From Amyloporia xantha (taxonomy: Eukaryota; Basidiomycota; Agaricomycetes; Polyporales; Adustoporiaceae), in NCBI GenBank assembly GCA_036971615.1, contig JAYKKR010000004.1, forward strand, positions 1,922,001 to 1,986,000: a stretch of 64,000 bases of DNA, given 5' to 3'. The position numbers were made by a program, and so were the translations under genes. The stretch's first letter is position 1. Every line of letters begins with the position of its first letter. The notes beneath the pieces were generated by a model. The model was not told the origin of the DNA. It saw only the letters and a program-made list of their open reading frames with translations, and ran no database searches. Positions 1 to 9,891 of this stretch are shown piece after piece.

Positions 1-949
1 AATATGAACGCCTGGAGGAAGTGGATAGCCCCGACGAATTCAAAGGCATCTTCCTTGATGTCGTCCGTGGTGAGTTGTTAGACCATTTGGGCTTCTCGTC
101 GTACAGCGAGTTGATTTGATGTGAACATTAGCTCATCACTGGGTATGGGAGACGTCAAGTATTCTTCATCGTGATATCAGTGTGAACAACATCATGTTCT
201 ACAGACAGGATGGTCGTACCGTCGGCGTCCTGTGCGACTGGGACCTTGCGATGGAGTTGAGCCACGAGGAAGAAGCTGCTGCATACGAGTCGGATGCAGA
301 ATCCGAATGGGGTGACGAGGAAGACAAGAAAGAAATTGAAATGCCCGAGGCGAATGAAGAGAGTGCAAAACCCGGCATCAAGGATGGCGCAAATGCTGAA
401 GATGATGAAAGGGACCCTCTTATGGAGTCGCGGTGCAGAGCAAGACATCGTACAGGCACAGGGCCATTTATGGCTCTTGACCTCCTCCGGGCAGGGGATG
501 CGCCTCCTCATCGCTATCGATTCGATCTAGAATCATTCTTCTTCGTTCTTGCATGGTTCTGTGCCGTATACGACCCCGAGAAACGCAAGCTCGGGCATGT
601 ATACCAGTGGGAGAACCAAAATCTGCTCACCATCGGTCTTAACAAGCGACTATTGCTTTCGAGCAAGGACACTTACCGACAGATCTTTTCCAATACGCAT
701 GCCAGCTATAAGCCGCTCGTGAAACAATGGGTTTTCCCGCTGTACCATTTTTTCGCTTTCAACTGCTTGGAGCGACAAGCCATACATTTCCTGCGTACAG
801 ATCGCGAGCTAGCAGAACGCCAAGGAAAAACAGCGGAGAAGATTTCACTCACGGCACAAATTGAACGCAAGAAAAATCAGATTGCTGAGCGTACGACTTA
901 CGAAGGGTTTATGGATCGCCTTCACGCGTCCCTGGACGTGGCGGAATGA
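1..949 (+). CDS. FunK1-type protein kinase, C-terminal part (cut by window edge)
   Basis: This is the C-terminal half of a FunK1-type (fungal-specific) protein kinase. The frame runs from base 2 to base 69, then a phase-1 intron at 70-131 (GTGAGT...ATTAG), then on to the stop at 947-949. The intron is supported by frame: joining the exons gives an AHHWVWETSSILHRDIS reading, so the ATG near 182 is internal. Visible motifs are the catalytic loop HRDISVNNIMF, the FunK1 form of the DFG motif (CDWDLA), an acidic insert rich in Asp and Glu, and the family signature TGTGPFMALDLL followed by RFDLESFFFVLAWF. Expected activity is Ser/Thr phosphorylation; the substrate is unknown. A near-identical copy lies at 39.4-40.7 kb. 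FunK1 assignment is confident; whether the whole gene is intact is unknown because the 5' end is outside the window. Confidence 0.88.
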
Positions 950-1140
950 AGACATCACTTTCCAGTTTGTTGCGGTGTATTGCTACTATTTTTCAAATAT
1001 TACCCTACAGGCAGTTCCATGATAGCATTTTGTACTGGATGGACAGCCGTCTAGTTTCCCCACTGTCGCACGACCTTTACTACTCCGATACAGTGCCAAC
1101 GAGATCCTACATCAATAAAATTGATGTCCCGTTCATCGCC

Positions 1141-2284
1141 TCACGTGAAAGTGACAGCTGTCGTCAATCGCTGTCTCTCAGGGTCAGGAAGGAGAGCTGA
1201 TTATGCCTCGTCTATATTATTGAAGCGGATCAACGGACCAGTAAGTGCATTCGTGTCGAGCTCAAGTGGCTAAATTCGATAAGTTTGATGAGCACTAGAA
1301 TCGTCACGGTCACTACTTCATGTGTCTTGATAGCTGTGTCGCAGCAGAACTTAGGTTGTTCCCCCTTGCGCATGCATGAACGGACAACTTACTGATGCTT
1401 CTATTCCAGAGTTTTCTAACGTCTGGATTGACCTTGGCTCCATTCGTACCGATGTTAGCGATCGTCTCTCCTATGACGACAACGTCATGGCAGAGCTCAC
1501 GGGTCACAAGTTCACCGATATTGCTAGTTACAACATACATGATTTGCCCGTCTGTAATCTCCATGATCTCTTGCGCCACATTTGGACCCGGCTCTATGAC
1601 GTGTACTGCCCCCTGCTTCTTCGCTGTTGCAAGATACCTTAGGTCGGAACCAAGCACGGTGACAATAGAAGGTGAGTATGGCATCGACGCCGCTACGGCG
1701 ATGTTTCATGTATGGCAGTGATTGTTAAGTAGTATTCTCCTCCTAGCGGAAGCATCACTTGAATTGTCTTGCACATGGTACGAAGAGAGCAGCCGATTGA
1801 TGCCAATGCGTCGTCAACCACATTCCGGTGCATGGTGCAGACTCGAGGCGGTATACGGTATGCGAAAATACTCCGCCCGGGTGCCATCATCTGTGTTTCC
1901 GAGGAGTCATCCGTCGCGTACATAATACGAGAGAACCTCCTGACGGTAATGATGACATACCCCGGCTTCCACACGATGTGATGCAGGATACGTCGAACGA
2001 TGGCCGGCCAGCGGGTCGGAACGTAGTCATAGCCGTGCCGACGCCTTCATAGCTGAGGATGTGGCCTTGCTCCACGCTAAATAGGTCGTTCTACGACGAC
2101 CTGCAAACCGGTGTCTATGCAACGGAGAGTTAGTGAGTACAGGCACGAAGGATGATCTAGGCAGCAGACCTCCAATGACTGTCTTGGTGAGTTTCAAAAT
2201 TGCATCTGTCGCCGTCAGCAAGTGTGGTTTGGGTCGTTCTTCAACAGGGAGCTTCCCCACACCTAGGAAAACAAACCCTCTCAC
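1141..2284 (-). pseudogene. Alcohol dehydrogenase-like MDR pseudogene (ADH copy 1)
   Basis: This is a decayed relative of the ADH-like gene at 52040-53193, which it follows from its N-terminus to its C-terminal tail. The start codon of the intact copy has become GTG here. The intron after the VIGG segment is recognisable. Just after it the frame is lost, and several frames must be combined to follow the protein. The catalytic-zinc Cys is already replaced (VIGDTGLQ in place of ICGTDLH), as in the two sister copies. The C-terminal half is still readable from PYSPSIVTVLGS to KLWNRSIS. No function is expected. It lies next to FunK1 copy 1, whereas the other ADH copies are about 48 kb away, so it was probably dispersed by segmental duplication. 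Confidence 0.8.
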
Positions 2285-3339
2285 AGTAGTAATGCCACGG
2301 ATACGTTGGTGAACGTTGAGAATAATACGACATGATGTGGATGAAGCGCATGCTAAACGATCGAAAATACAGACTGATGTTCAGTACCCTCGCTTTTATC
2401 GCAATTCCTACTGGGCACTCATCAGCAGCAAAATATGTGCCCACTAGCAATGCATGCCAGCGGCTATGGAACACAGCACACGATGCACTCCCATGGAGTA
2501 GCTTGTGAGATCGAGAAATGACTGAAACCTCCTATAGAGCTCGCATGGCAGGAGCTAGTTCAGACCGACCGACTCGTACAGCAGAAGCGCAGAGGTCATG
2601 TATCAGAATGACAATCTTCAGATTTTGATAATGTTCGCCGAACCCTGGTCGAGCGATGCTTACTCTCCTTAACAATCAATATCAGTGGTAGAAGCGCTAT
2701 GTCTGGTCGGGCGAAACAGAAGCAATGTCTGAGAGCGCATTATGCCTGTAGAGATCTGACACTTGTCATTCATGACAGGGCGCCTGTTTGTGGTGACAAT
2801 AAAAGTGCCGCTGGATCTAAACCAATGGAGTTCACTATAGCTAGTTGTTTTTGCAAGCTATCCCGCTGAAAGCGGGCATGGTGACGAGAAATCACGCTGC
2901 GAGAACATATCATTCAGCATATGTAAATCTGCCAGGTTAGATGCCCATGTACTCTACTCACCGCACGATACCACATATCCTAGGTGCTCTATTGATCAAC
3001 TGCTCGAGGAATGGGTGAATCAAGGGCGATAGTGACATCATTAGATCAGAAGTCTCCCCTGCTCATTAAAAATTCACTTAGCGTCTGTGACTCGACGTGT
3101 CTTCGTACAACAAGAAGGCATGAGCGACTCTACTTGAACCTTGCTACCGAGCGGCCGTCCGGCCATCGCAGTGAGAGTTTCGATGCAAAAAAGCAAGCAA
3201 GGTTTCTCCCATAAAGTACACCTTTAAGAGAGTCCCAGAGGATGCAATCAAGACTGAATTAAAAATCATAACGCTTCATTCAACTGAGAGAGTGATTGAG
3301 AGAATGAGACAGTGTAAACGTTGCGCATGCGATTTTCGG
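2285..3339. other. Intergenic, 5' flank of ADH copy 1
   Basis: No gene is supported here. The part nearest the ADH pseudogene (about 2285-2470) resembles the upstream flanks of the ADH-like genes at 51.3 kb and 53.2 kb, for example around the CTTTTATC and TGCCCAC words. The promoter was therefore duplicated with the gene. The rest is AT-rich, and its short open frames are not conserved elsewhere in the window. Confidence 0.5.
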
Positions 3340-3344
3340 AACTT

Positions 3345-3740
3345 CAAATTGACTTCACTCACGCATTCCAAGATCGTTGCGGAGATCGCCGAGATTTCCT
3401 TGGAGCCGTCATGCTGAACTGTAAGTACATGTTCGTTGATATACATTCAAGCATTGTGAGATTTTCGCAGACAAGTTGGCAGCTCTACAACATAACCCAT
3501 TCTACCTTGAGTCTTTTCTGGAGTCTCCCTCTCCTCTTTTCGCGAGTGCAAAAATTTCGGCAGAGTCCGGGATGGGTCTGGGCGTGCGCTGCAGGTGTGC
3601 AAACTATTCGTACTCATCAAAGACATATACATATGACAAAGTATCAAACATAGCATTTTATAATCCAAGTGCCCTATTTCGGAATTTCCAGGACATACGC
3701 GCAATTGCAGACGTGGATGGTGGCTGTAGCAACTTATAAG
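3345..3740 (+). other. Conserved coding-like remnant at the arm end
   Basis: Both arms hold a similar stretch here with a possible splice donor (GTAAGT near 3421) and acceptor (TTTCGCAG near 3470). The flanking words read DRRDFLGAVML and LAALQHNPFYLE in this arm, and DRRSREFLEDAMLKF and LAALQQNPFYLE in the other. The first word is faintly like the RNase III signature, but it is far too short to call. The frame does not stay open in either arm. It may be the last exons of a gene left outside the duplication. I do not assign a function. Confidence 0.25.
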
Positions 3741-3875
3741 TCGATAGGCGCCCGTCCCAGTCTCCGCGTCGACCGCATCAAAGTTGTTTGATCCCTCTCT
3801 ACTCATCGTCGTGGGCTGTTTGCTATTGCTGTCGACGATTTGCAAGATCATATTTCAGAATCTCACTAAGTGAAC

Positions 3876-4693
3876 ATGGCTAACTCCACCTATAAGTCCT
3901 ACGTCATCCCCAACTCAGTCCTCATAGCCTCGCTCGGACTATCCAGACATCCCGAGGGAGGTACTAACAGCCTTGTCGCGGCTTTATGTTTGCCAACCGT
4001 GTGACTCTCCAGGGTACTTCGCGGAAACTGATCGCCAGTCGGAGATGATTCCTTCTCCATTTGCCGGTTGGTGCTGTGCCTCACGCATTCGAATTGTGCT
4101 ATATTCTCTTTGTGCAGAGAATGCTCCGCGATCGCTAGCGACAAGCATTTACTACCTCCTTACACCCGATGAGCGCAACGGCGTGTTTCATATGAACAAG
4201 TCTGCCGTGCGTCATGCATTCAATCTGTCATTGGTCGACACTGTCTCGAATTTCGATACATAGACCATGCATGTCCACCATCAAGGTCGCGCTGAGTACA
4301 TCCTGATCACACCCAGCAGCCCTCCTCGTATTGAGCGCAAGGTATGCTTCTTCCTGCCTAGAAAAAAAAGCAACTTACGTCTTTATCTCAAGATCATTGG
4401 TCCTAACATCAACGCCGGCGACGTCCTTCAGCTCCTCGTCCCCTCGGGCGTCTGGAAGATGTCCCGCCTTCTCCCTGCAGATCTCGAGTCCGCTGACTCG
4501 TAAGTCAGAATGTCCGACTTTCACTCAAAGCTGAGCTGAATTTGACGCGTCCTGCTACAGGCCCGACACACGCGATCACACTGGCTGTCTGATCACAGAG
4601 GTCGTGTTCCCCGGCTTCCTGACCAAGGCCGAATTAGAGTCACTGATGGGTGGACCGGAAGCCGAGGAGTGGATGGAATATGTGCGAGAATAG
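3876..4693 (+). CDS. DUF985-family cupin protein, left-arm copy with a 21-bp deletion
   Basis: Six exons (3876-3960, 4013-4066, 4118-4206, 4264-4341, 4393-4499, 4561-4693) give 181 residues, close to the usual size of the DUF985/Cupin_5 family. Motifs include HPEGGYFAETDRQSE, SIYYLL, FHMNKSATMHVHHQG with its histidines, and ERKIIGPNINAGDVLQLLVPSGVW. The family is a single RmlC-like beta-barrel; its biochemical role is poorly known, and I infer no substrate. Compared with the right-arm copy at 15423-16267, seven residues (AWEDHGF) are missing between VVFPGF and LTK, a 21-base in-frame deletion within a motif the family usually keeps. The copy is open but may be impaired. It lies upstream of an MDR reductase in the same orientation, about 1.75 kb apart. 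Confidence 0.82.
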
Positions 4694-6369
4694 GATGCCG
4701 CATACTGGTGAGTTATATATGTATTGAGTTCATTGTCGAGAGAGGATGCTATCTGTTGACGCAGTGAGTTCTTACATTTAAGGGTACATCACAGTCGACG
4801 AGAACACACGTAATGCATCTCTGGTTACATAATGTCCACCGCCCAAAACTAGCGGCGTATGTGGCTGTGCACCGCCGCGGCGTGGCGAGGGATTCTTGCC
4901 ACACTTTGTTCGACTCTGGAGTCCACGTTGTAAACCTTATAACTCCGTATCTGATGTCTTACCTCTCGCATGCCGTGCACACCCATGGTTCCTCATTGAG
5001 CAAATCTAGCAATGGCACTTATCAGCCTTTTCGAATGCAACTTCACGGTGGTTCTGGTGAGGACCTGCTAATAGGTCGTGCACGATGAACGTACGTGACA
5101 GAAATTATGTGTGTTCTGCAGAGTCTGTCACTTGAACATTTCACTGGAGTATAGGCAGGGGCTACCAGAGCAATGAGGTGAAACACTGATATTCTGAATT
5201 AATACTGGCCACAACGGGTGAATAGGCATGTCCTCCTCATCGAAGACATCTCTGATATCAGAGAAGTTTTTTTACGTTATAGGAGAATCGAATCTATAAC
5301 CTCGAGATAGAAGCCCTGTGAGTAATGAAGTCATATAGCGACTATTTCCATCATCGAGGATTACTTACTACTTTGCTCTTCAAGGAGATGATTGACACTA
5401 CAGCATGCTACACTCACCCCATCTCGCTGATATCACGATTAGCTGTGAACCCCCCTACAGCGTCAGAGGCATGCGGCTTCATACAGAACTTAGGAAGTTC
5501 TCTTTATGAAATCATCTTGGTCGGAAATCTATCTACATCAACTTCTAGGATCAGAAGTCTTCATGGGGCCTAAGCAAGGTTCACTGTTCCAGGAGACGAC
5601 TGCTACCGCATCGAAAGCGTGCACCACTACTGAGAATGCTCAGGCTGTCCAGATTCAACTCGAGACGCTTGTGAATGGAAGAGCGCGCTCTAATTCCGCA
5701 CTTAGTGGCATACACTGCTACGCGATTCAAAACACGCCACCTCAGTACTTGGACACAGGCGTGAAACCACCTATCTCACGGACAAACGGGCAAGATTGCT
5801 CAGGATGATCATAGGTGACCAGGTAGCTATCGCGGTCTATTACAAACTAGCTTCCGTGCTGACTGTAAGGCATACGACTTCTTTCATTTACCATACATGT
5901 ACCGTCATCTTTTGTGGCATTATCGCACATGATTCGTGCGACCTGCAGAATCCCCGACCCTCCATGTCCAAGCATGTGATTAAACCGACAGCCATCTGCA
6001 TGTAATATGCAAGTGCTGTTTGCGCACTCTAGAGTTCGTCGTCGTTCTGTCCGGCCTTCGGTCTATGGCCGAGGGTAGCCCAGAGCGCATTGGAATCATT
6101 ATACATTTGACCCCTCGTGTGAGCGTCTACTCAGACTATCTGTGTAGAACGTGTCTTGGTCGACGTCGTTTGCAGCCTTCGTCGTGAAGCGCATATACGG
6201 ATGTTGTATATTCATCAGAACGCCACTCTTCGCTTGATCTATTCAGCATTAGCAGTTCTGTAAATGTGTCTCCTATCCGAGTGCTGTTGGCGGGAAAATG
6301 CGATGCTTAATAATGCTCCCTAGATCTATGGCGTCAGCCAACCCGGCGCAAGTTGACTTTTAGCCGAGG
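4694..6369. other. Non-coding stretch between cupin and MDR genes, left arm
   Basis: No confident gene. A 91-codon open frame at 4813-5088 has a matching 77-codon frame on the minus strand of the other arm (15019-15252), sharing words such as VHRRGVARDSCH and ITPYL. It lacks a recognisable domain, and the matches fit plain DNA duplication. The rest (5100-6360) is conserved between arms without a shared reading frame. Confidence 0.4.
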
Positions 6370-6378
6370 TATATATAC
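6370..6378 (+). promoter_or_regulatory. TATA box of left-arm MDR gene
   Basis: TATATATAC lies 74 bases upstream of the ATG at 6452. The same element sits at the mirror position before the right-arm copy (13841-13849), so the core promoter was duplicated with the gene. Confidence 0.6.
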
Positions 6379-6451
6379 TGGATTGGCCGTCTGGCTCCCA
6401 GCCGCATCATATCTGATTTTACACTTTCACCTTTGCGAATCATAAATCAGC

Positions 6452-8312
6452 ATGCCTTCCGTCACTAACGGACGTGTCCTCTTCAACGAGATTCCGACAG
6501 GTCTGTCGGTCATCAGACCCCTCTTGATCCGAGATCGCTGGTTGTATAAATCCTGACGTCTGATCCTCCAGGGCTGCCGGAACCTGGAAAGACAATCGTC
6601 TATGATGCATCACAGACGATCGATCTAGATGGTACCCCTTTGGATGGCGGGTTCCTCGTCAAGAACCTGGTGGTTTCGATCGACCCGTACATGAGAGGTA
6701 GAATGAGAGATGCAAGCATCCAAAGCTATGCGGTATACACTTTCGGCATAGACGGATGTTCTGACGCTCACGCAGCATTGTGCAGAGCGCTTTTTTGCCA
6801 GGAAAACCGTAAGTCATGCTGCTCTAAAGTACTTCTGTATCCATGCAGCGCATCTCGTACCTGACGATGCACGGGGATGAGGGATGTTGCGTAAATCTGG
6901 CACCCTTCGACGCAATGCCGGTCTGTGTGCAGACATGTCGACTCCTGAGTCTCATGTCATGACTGACGATGCGTCAGCCTCCTCGGTCGCAGTCGCATGG
7001 CTTTATCGACTGTTTTGCGATGAACGGGCGAGCCGGTTTTTTTCTTAATGGAGAGCTGACATACATGCTCTGCTAGACTCGACAACTTCGGCGTGGGCCT
7101 TGTCCTCCGCTCTGAAAACTCGTCAATAAAAGCAGGCGACCATATCTACGGCTTCGTCCGTAAGTACAGTCGAGGAATTGCTTCTCGTCACGTCCGAACT
7201 CTTTCTCTTCCGACACTCACCACTTGGTCACAGCTTTCGAGCAGTACTTCATCGCCAAGGATGCAGGTGCTTTCCGCGTGTTGAAGAACGAGGGAAAGCT
7301 GCCATGGTCTGTGTATATTGGCGTCTGTGGCATGCCCGGTACGTCGCGGCGTCCTCTCCATCTGCCACAGGCTCATACTGACACTGACGATTGGCAGGCC
7401 AGACCGCCCACCACGGATGGAAGGAATTCGCACACCCAAAGAAGGTACGTGCTTTCGTGGTCACAGTATGTATGCTTTCCCCCTTACTCGGACGATAGGG
7501 AGACGTGGTCTTTGTCACCGCCGGAGCCGGTTCGTCATTTTAGTTCGATTGTTGTATGACTTGACCCCTCATCGTGTGCCCCTCAGGACCCGTCGGAGCG
7601 TAAGTGCCGCACGCCCTTCCTTGCCCACCGCACGTCCCTAAACCTAAATCCGCCCACCCACCCTCCAGCACCGTCATCCAGCTCGCCAAAGCCGAAGGCC
7701 TAAAAGTGATCGCATCCGCCGGGTCGGAAGAGAAGGTCGCCTTCGTGCGCTCCATCGGCGCCGACGTCGCGTTCAACTACAAGACGGAGAAGACGCTAGA
7801 TGTCCTCAAGAAAGAGGGGCCAATTAACATGTGGGTGCCGACCGACGTCTTGCCTTGACCCGTACGTCGCATTAACCACACACTCGTTAGCTACTGGGAC
7901 AACGTCGGCGGGGAATCTCTCGACGCCGCTCTCGAAGCTGCCGCCGTGAACGCGCGGTTCATCGTAAACCGCCCCTTCTCCCAGCCACGCGCACACCTAA
8001 CCTGGTTCACCACCACCCCACACCCAGGAATGCGGCTACATCAGCTCCTACAATGGCGGCGACGTCTACCCGGTGAAGAACCTCGGGCTCATCTTCGCCA
8101 AGCAGCTGACGCTCCACGGCCTGCTCGTCAGCCCGCTGCGGCCCAAATACGACCCGATATTCTACGAGGAGATCCCGGCGCGGGTCGCGCGCGGGGAGAT
8201 CAAGTACTCAGAGGACGTGACGCGCGGGCTGGAGAACGTGGGGAAGGCGATCGTGGACGTGCAGACGGGGAGGAACAAGGGGAAGAGCGTCGTCCTCGTG
8301 GCCGAGGAGTGA
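6452..8312 (+). CDS. Zinc-free MDR NADP-dependent oxidoreductase (PTGR/LTB4DH-like), left-arm copy
   Basis: Eleven exons (6452-6500, 6572-6732, 6786-6808, 7077-7159, 7234-7338, 7398-7444, 7499-7529, 7587-7599, 7669-7830, 7891-7963, 8028-8312) give 343 residues with no internal stop. The N-terminal catalytic domain carries LVVSIDPYMRGRM; the Rossmann fold carries VTAGAGPVGATVIQLAK, and no zinc ligands are seen. This fits the prostaglandin reductase / alkenal double-bond reductase branch of the MDR superfamily, which reduces alpha,beta-unsaturated carbonyls with NADPH; the substrate here is unknown. The nucleotide-binding motif is split by two introns around a 13-nt exon (7587-7599). All three introns of the spacer paralogue are shared, plus seven more. 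The 5' exons are richer in A and T than the GC-rich 3' exons. Confidence 0.9.
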
Positions 8313-9802
8313 GCGGCCGCGCGGCTGTCGCTCCCTGTGTGTGTGATAGTAAGAGTAAGAGATAAGTAGTCTTAGAGTGAACAATGGTTGGCGCCTGGGA
8401 GGAACAAGTTTTCAGGCACCCTGTCTCCTTCACATGGAGTGCGAATCGGGGTGGGGAAGATCGTACTGCATCCGCAAGCTCAGACGTCGATCGAATGTGT
8501 AGAAAGTCTATCAATTAGCTTGTCGGACATCGACAGCGGTGGGTAACCTGTTTTTCAGGAACTCGGGTACTATGATGGCCTAACCAACGTCAGTGAGCAC
8601 TTCGTCGGAAAGCCTCCACCTCATCCAGATGTGCAACGATCGCGTTAGACGTTTCACATTGTCCCCGGTGAACGACGCAGGTAGGCAACCTCATCGGAAC
8701 GGCGAAGGCTGTGCCCTCCGTATGCGCGAAATCTGCAGGCTCGAGTCGTCCATCTGGCTAATTCAAGTTGGCAGCGCGCCTTTGGCTTCCACCGACCGTC
8801 GGAGACGTTCGGCGGCTGTCCGGGGGGTATTAGCGTAAACGTGTCCCTTCACGTTCTCCAACGGCATCATTCGGAGTCCTCGCCTTCGAGCTGGCAGTAA
8901 CCGACCCTCAGGCCGAGCGCGATCGTCGCAGGAAGGGCGGGGACGTATGCACATTCCCTAGGCGGACGGGATGGGGCTGCTGCCCGAGGGCTGTCATGAG
9001 CAGCCGAGGCTGGAGGTCGCGGTCGTTCGGTGTGTCGTACGTAATGCGAGCCCAAAATGGCGCATACATCGAGCCTGCATGGAGTTCGCCAAGCGCATTT
9101 CGACATGTAGAGCGGCGTTATGGGATATCTCTTTTCAATTTCAAGCAGGGATTTGAAGACCAAGAAACGAAATTGAGTGGAGGCCGTCACAGGCCAGACG
9201 GACAGAGCCGCCCCGAACACGGCGGGGGCATTCGACATGCCCGAGCGCGCTCACCCACACTAGCCGGTCGCTCGGGGGGGCGACGTCGTAGTAGTAAGGA
9301 AAACAGGCGCCGGGCGCATGGCAATGGGGCTGCCGAGGGAGATACAGTCAGCAGAGGCTGAACATTATTGGTCAGGGACGGCCATGGGCGGGCGAGAGGA
9401 ATAGCGCGAGGGTCGACAGCGCCTGAGAGGTCGGCTGAGGGTTGTGTAGAAAGCTGTGAGTGGTGGCATCTATATATGACGGGTTGTTGATATTGAAAAT
9501 GAAGTGCGAATCGGGAGATCGCAGCGCAATCAATACGAGTGTCGATCGAGGAAAGGCTATCAGCTGGCATTCCCAGGTTGTCAGTATGGACGAGCAGTAC
9601 AGAGGCAGCGACGTGGCCAGAGACCGAGGCAGACTGGCCGACCGACGGTGCTGACGAAGACGATGGCGCACAGGCATCGTCATCGATCGCGCTGTCTATA
9701 TCGGGCAGGAGCCGAGTCTGACAGAGTGGCTGAGTAAGGCTCATCCGCGGACGTCGACGGAAGCCTCCAGTAGCCCTCCGTCAGAATGGATCTCCAGTTG
9801 AT
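8313..9802. other. Left part of the inverted-repeat spacer, no gene seen
   Basis: Unique DNA between the left arm and the third MDR gene. Open frames on both strands (for example 185 codons on the minus strand at 9187-9744) are rich in Ser, Pro and Arg, show no domain, and look like chance frames in GC-rich DNA. Confidence 0.45.
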
Positions 9803-9809
9803 TATAAAG
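9803..9809 (+). promoter_or_regulatory. TATA box of spacer MDR gene
   Basis: TATAAAG lies 83 bases before the ATG at 9892. It is followed by a pyrimidine-rich leader, as is common for well-expressed basidiomycete genes. Confidence 0.55.
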
Positions 9810-9891
9810 ACTCGCTGCACTCGCAACCCTTGGCTTTTCTCCCACTCTATCCCATCTCGCACGCTCAGCTCTACTACTACATCTCTCAAAA

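Larger units (their letters stand above)
3340..8311 (+). repeat. Left arm of a large inverted duplication
   Basis: Genes, introns and intergenic DNA of this roughly 5 kb arm reappear in reverse complement at about 11877-16810. The order is a short coding-like remnant, a DUF985 cupin gene, about 1.7 kb of non-coding DNA and an MDR reductase. Homology stops abruptly at the MDR stop codon on the spacer side and fades near 3340 on the outer side. Similarity is patchy. The first 220 or so bases of MDR intron 3 look identical between arms, while the last coding exon differs at about 20 of 282 positions by eye. Confidence 0.9.

Noticed and set aside
3340..3480. RNase III-like signature at the arm end
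   Set aside because: Only about a dozen residues look similar, the glycine of the signature is not kept in the right arm, and the frame is not open.
9187..9744. 185-codon minus-strand open frame
   Set aside because: Low-complexity Ser/Pro/Arg composition in GC-rich DNA, no domain, no splice-consistent extension, no second copy.
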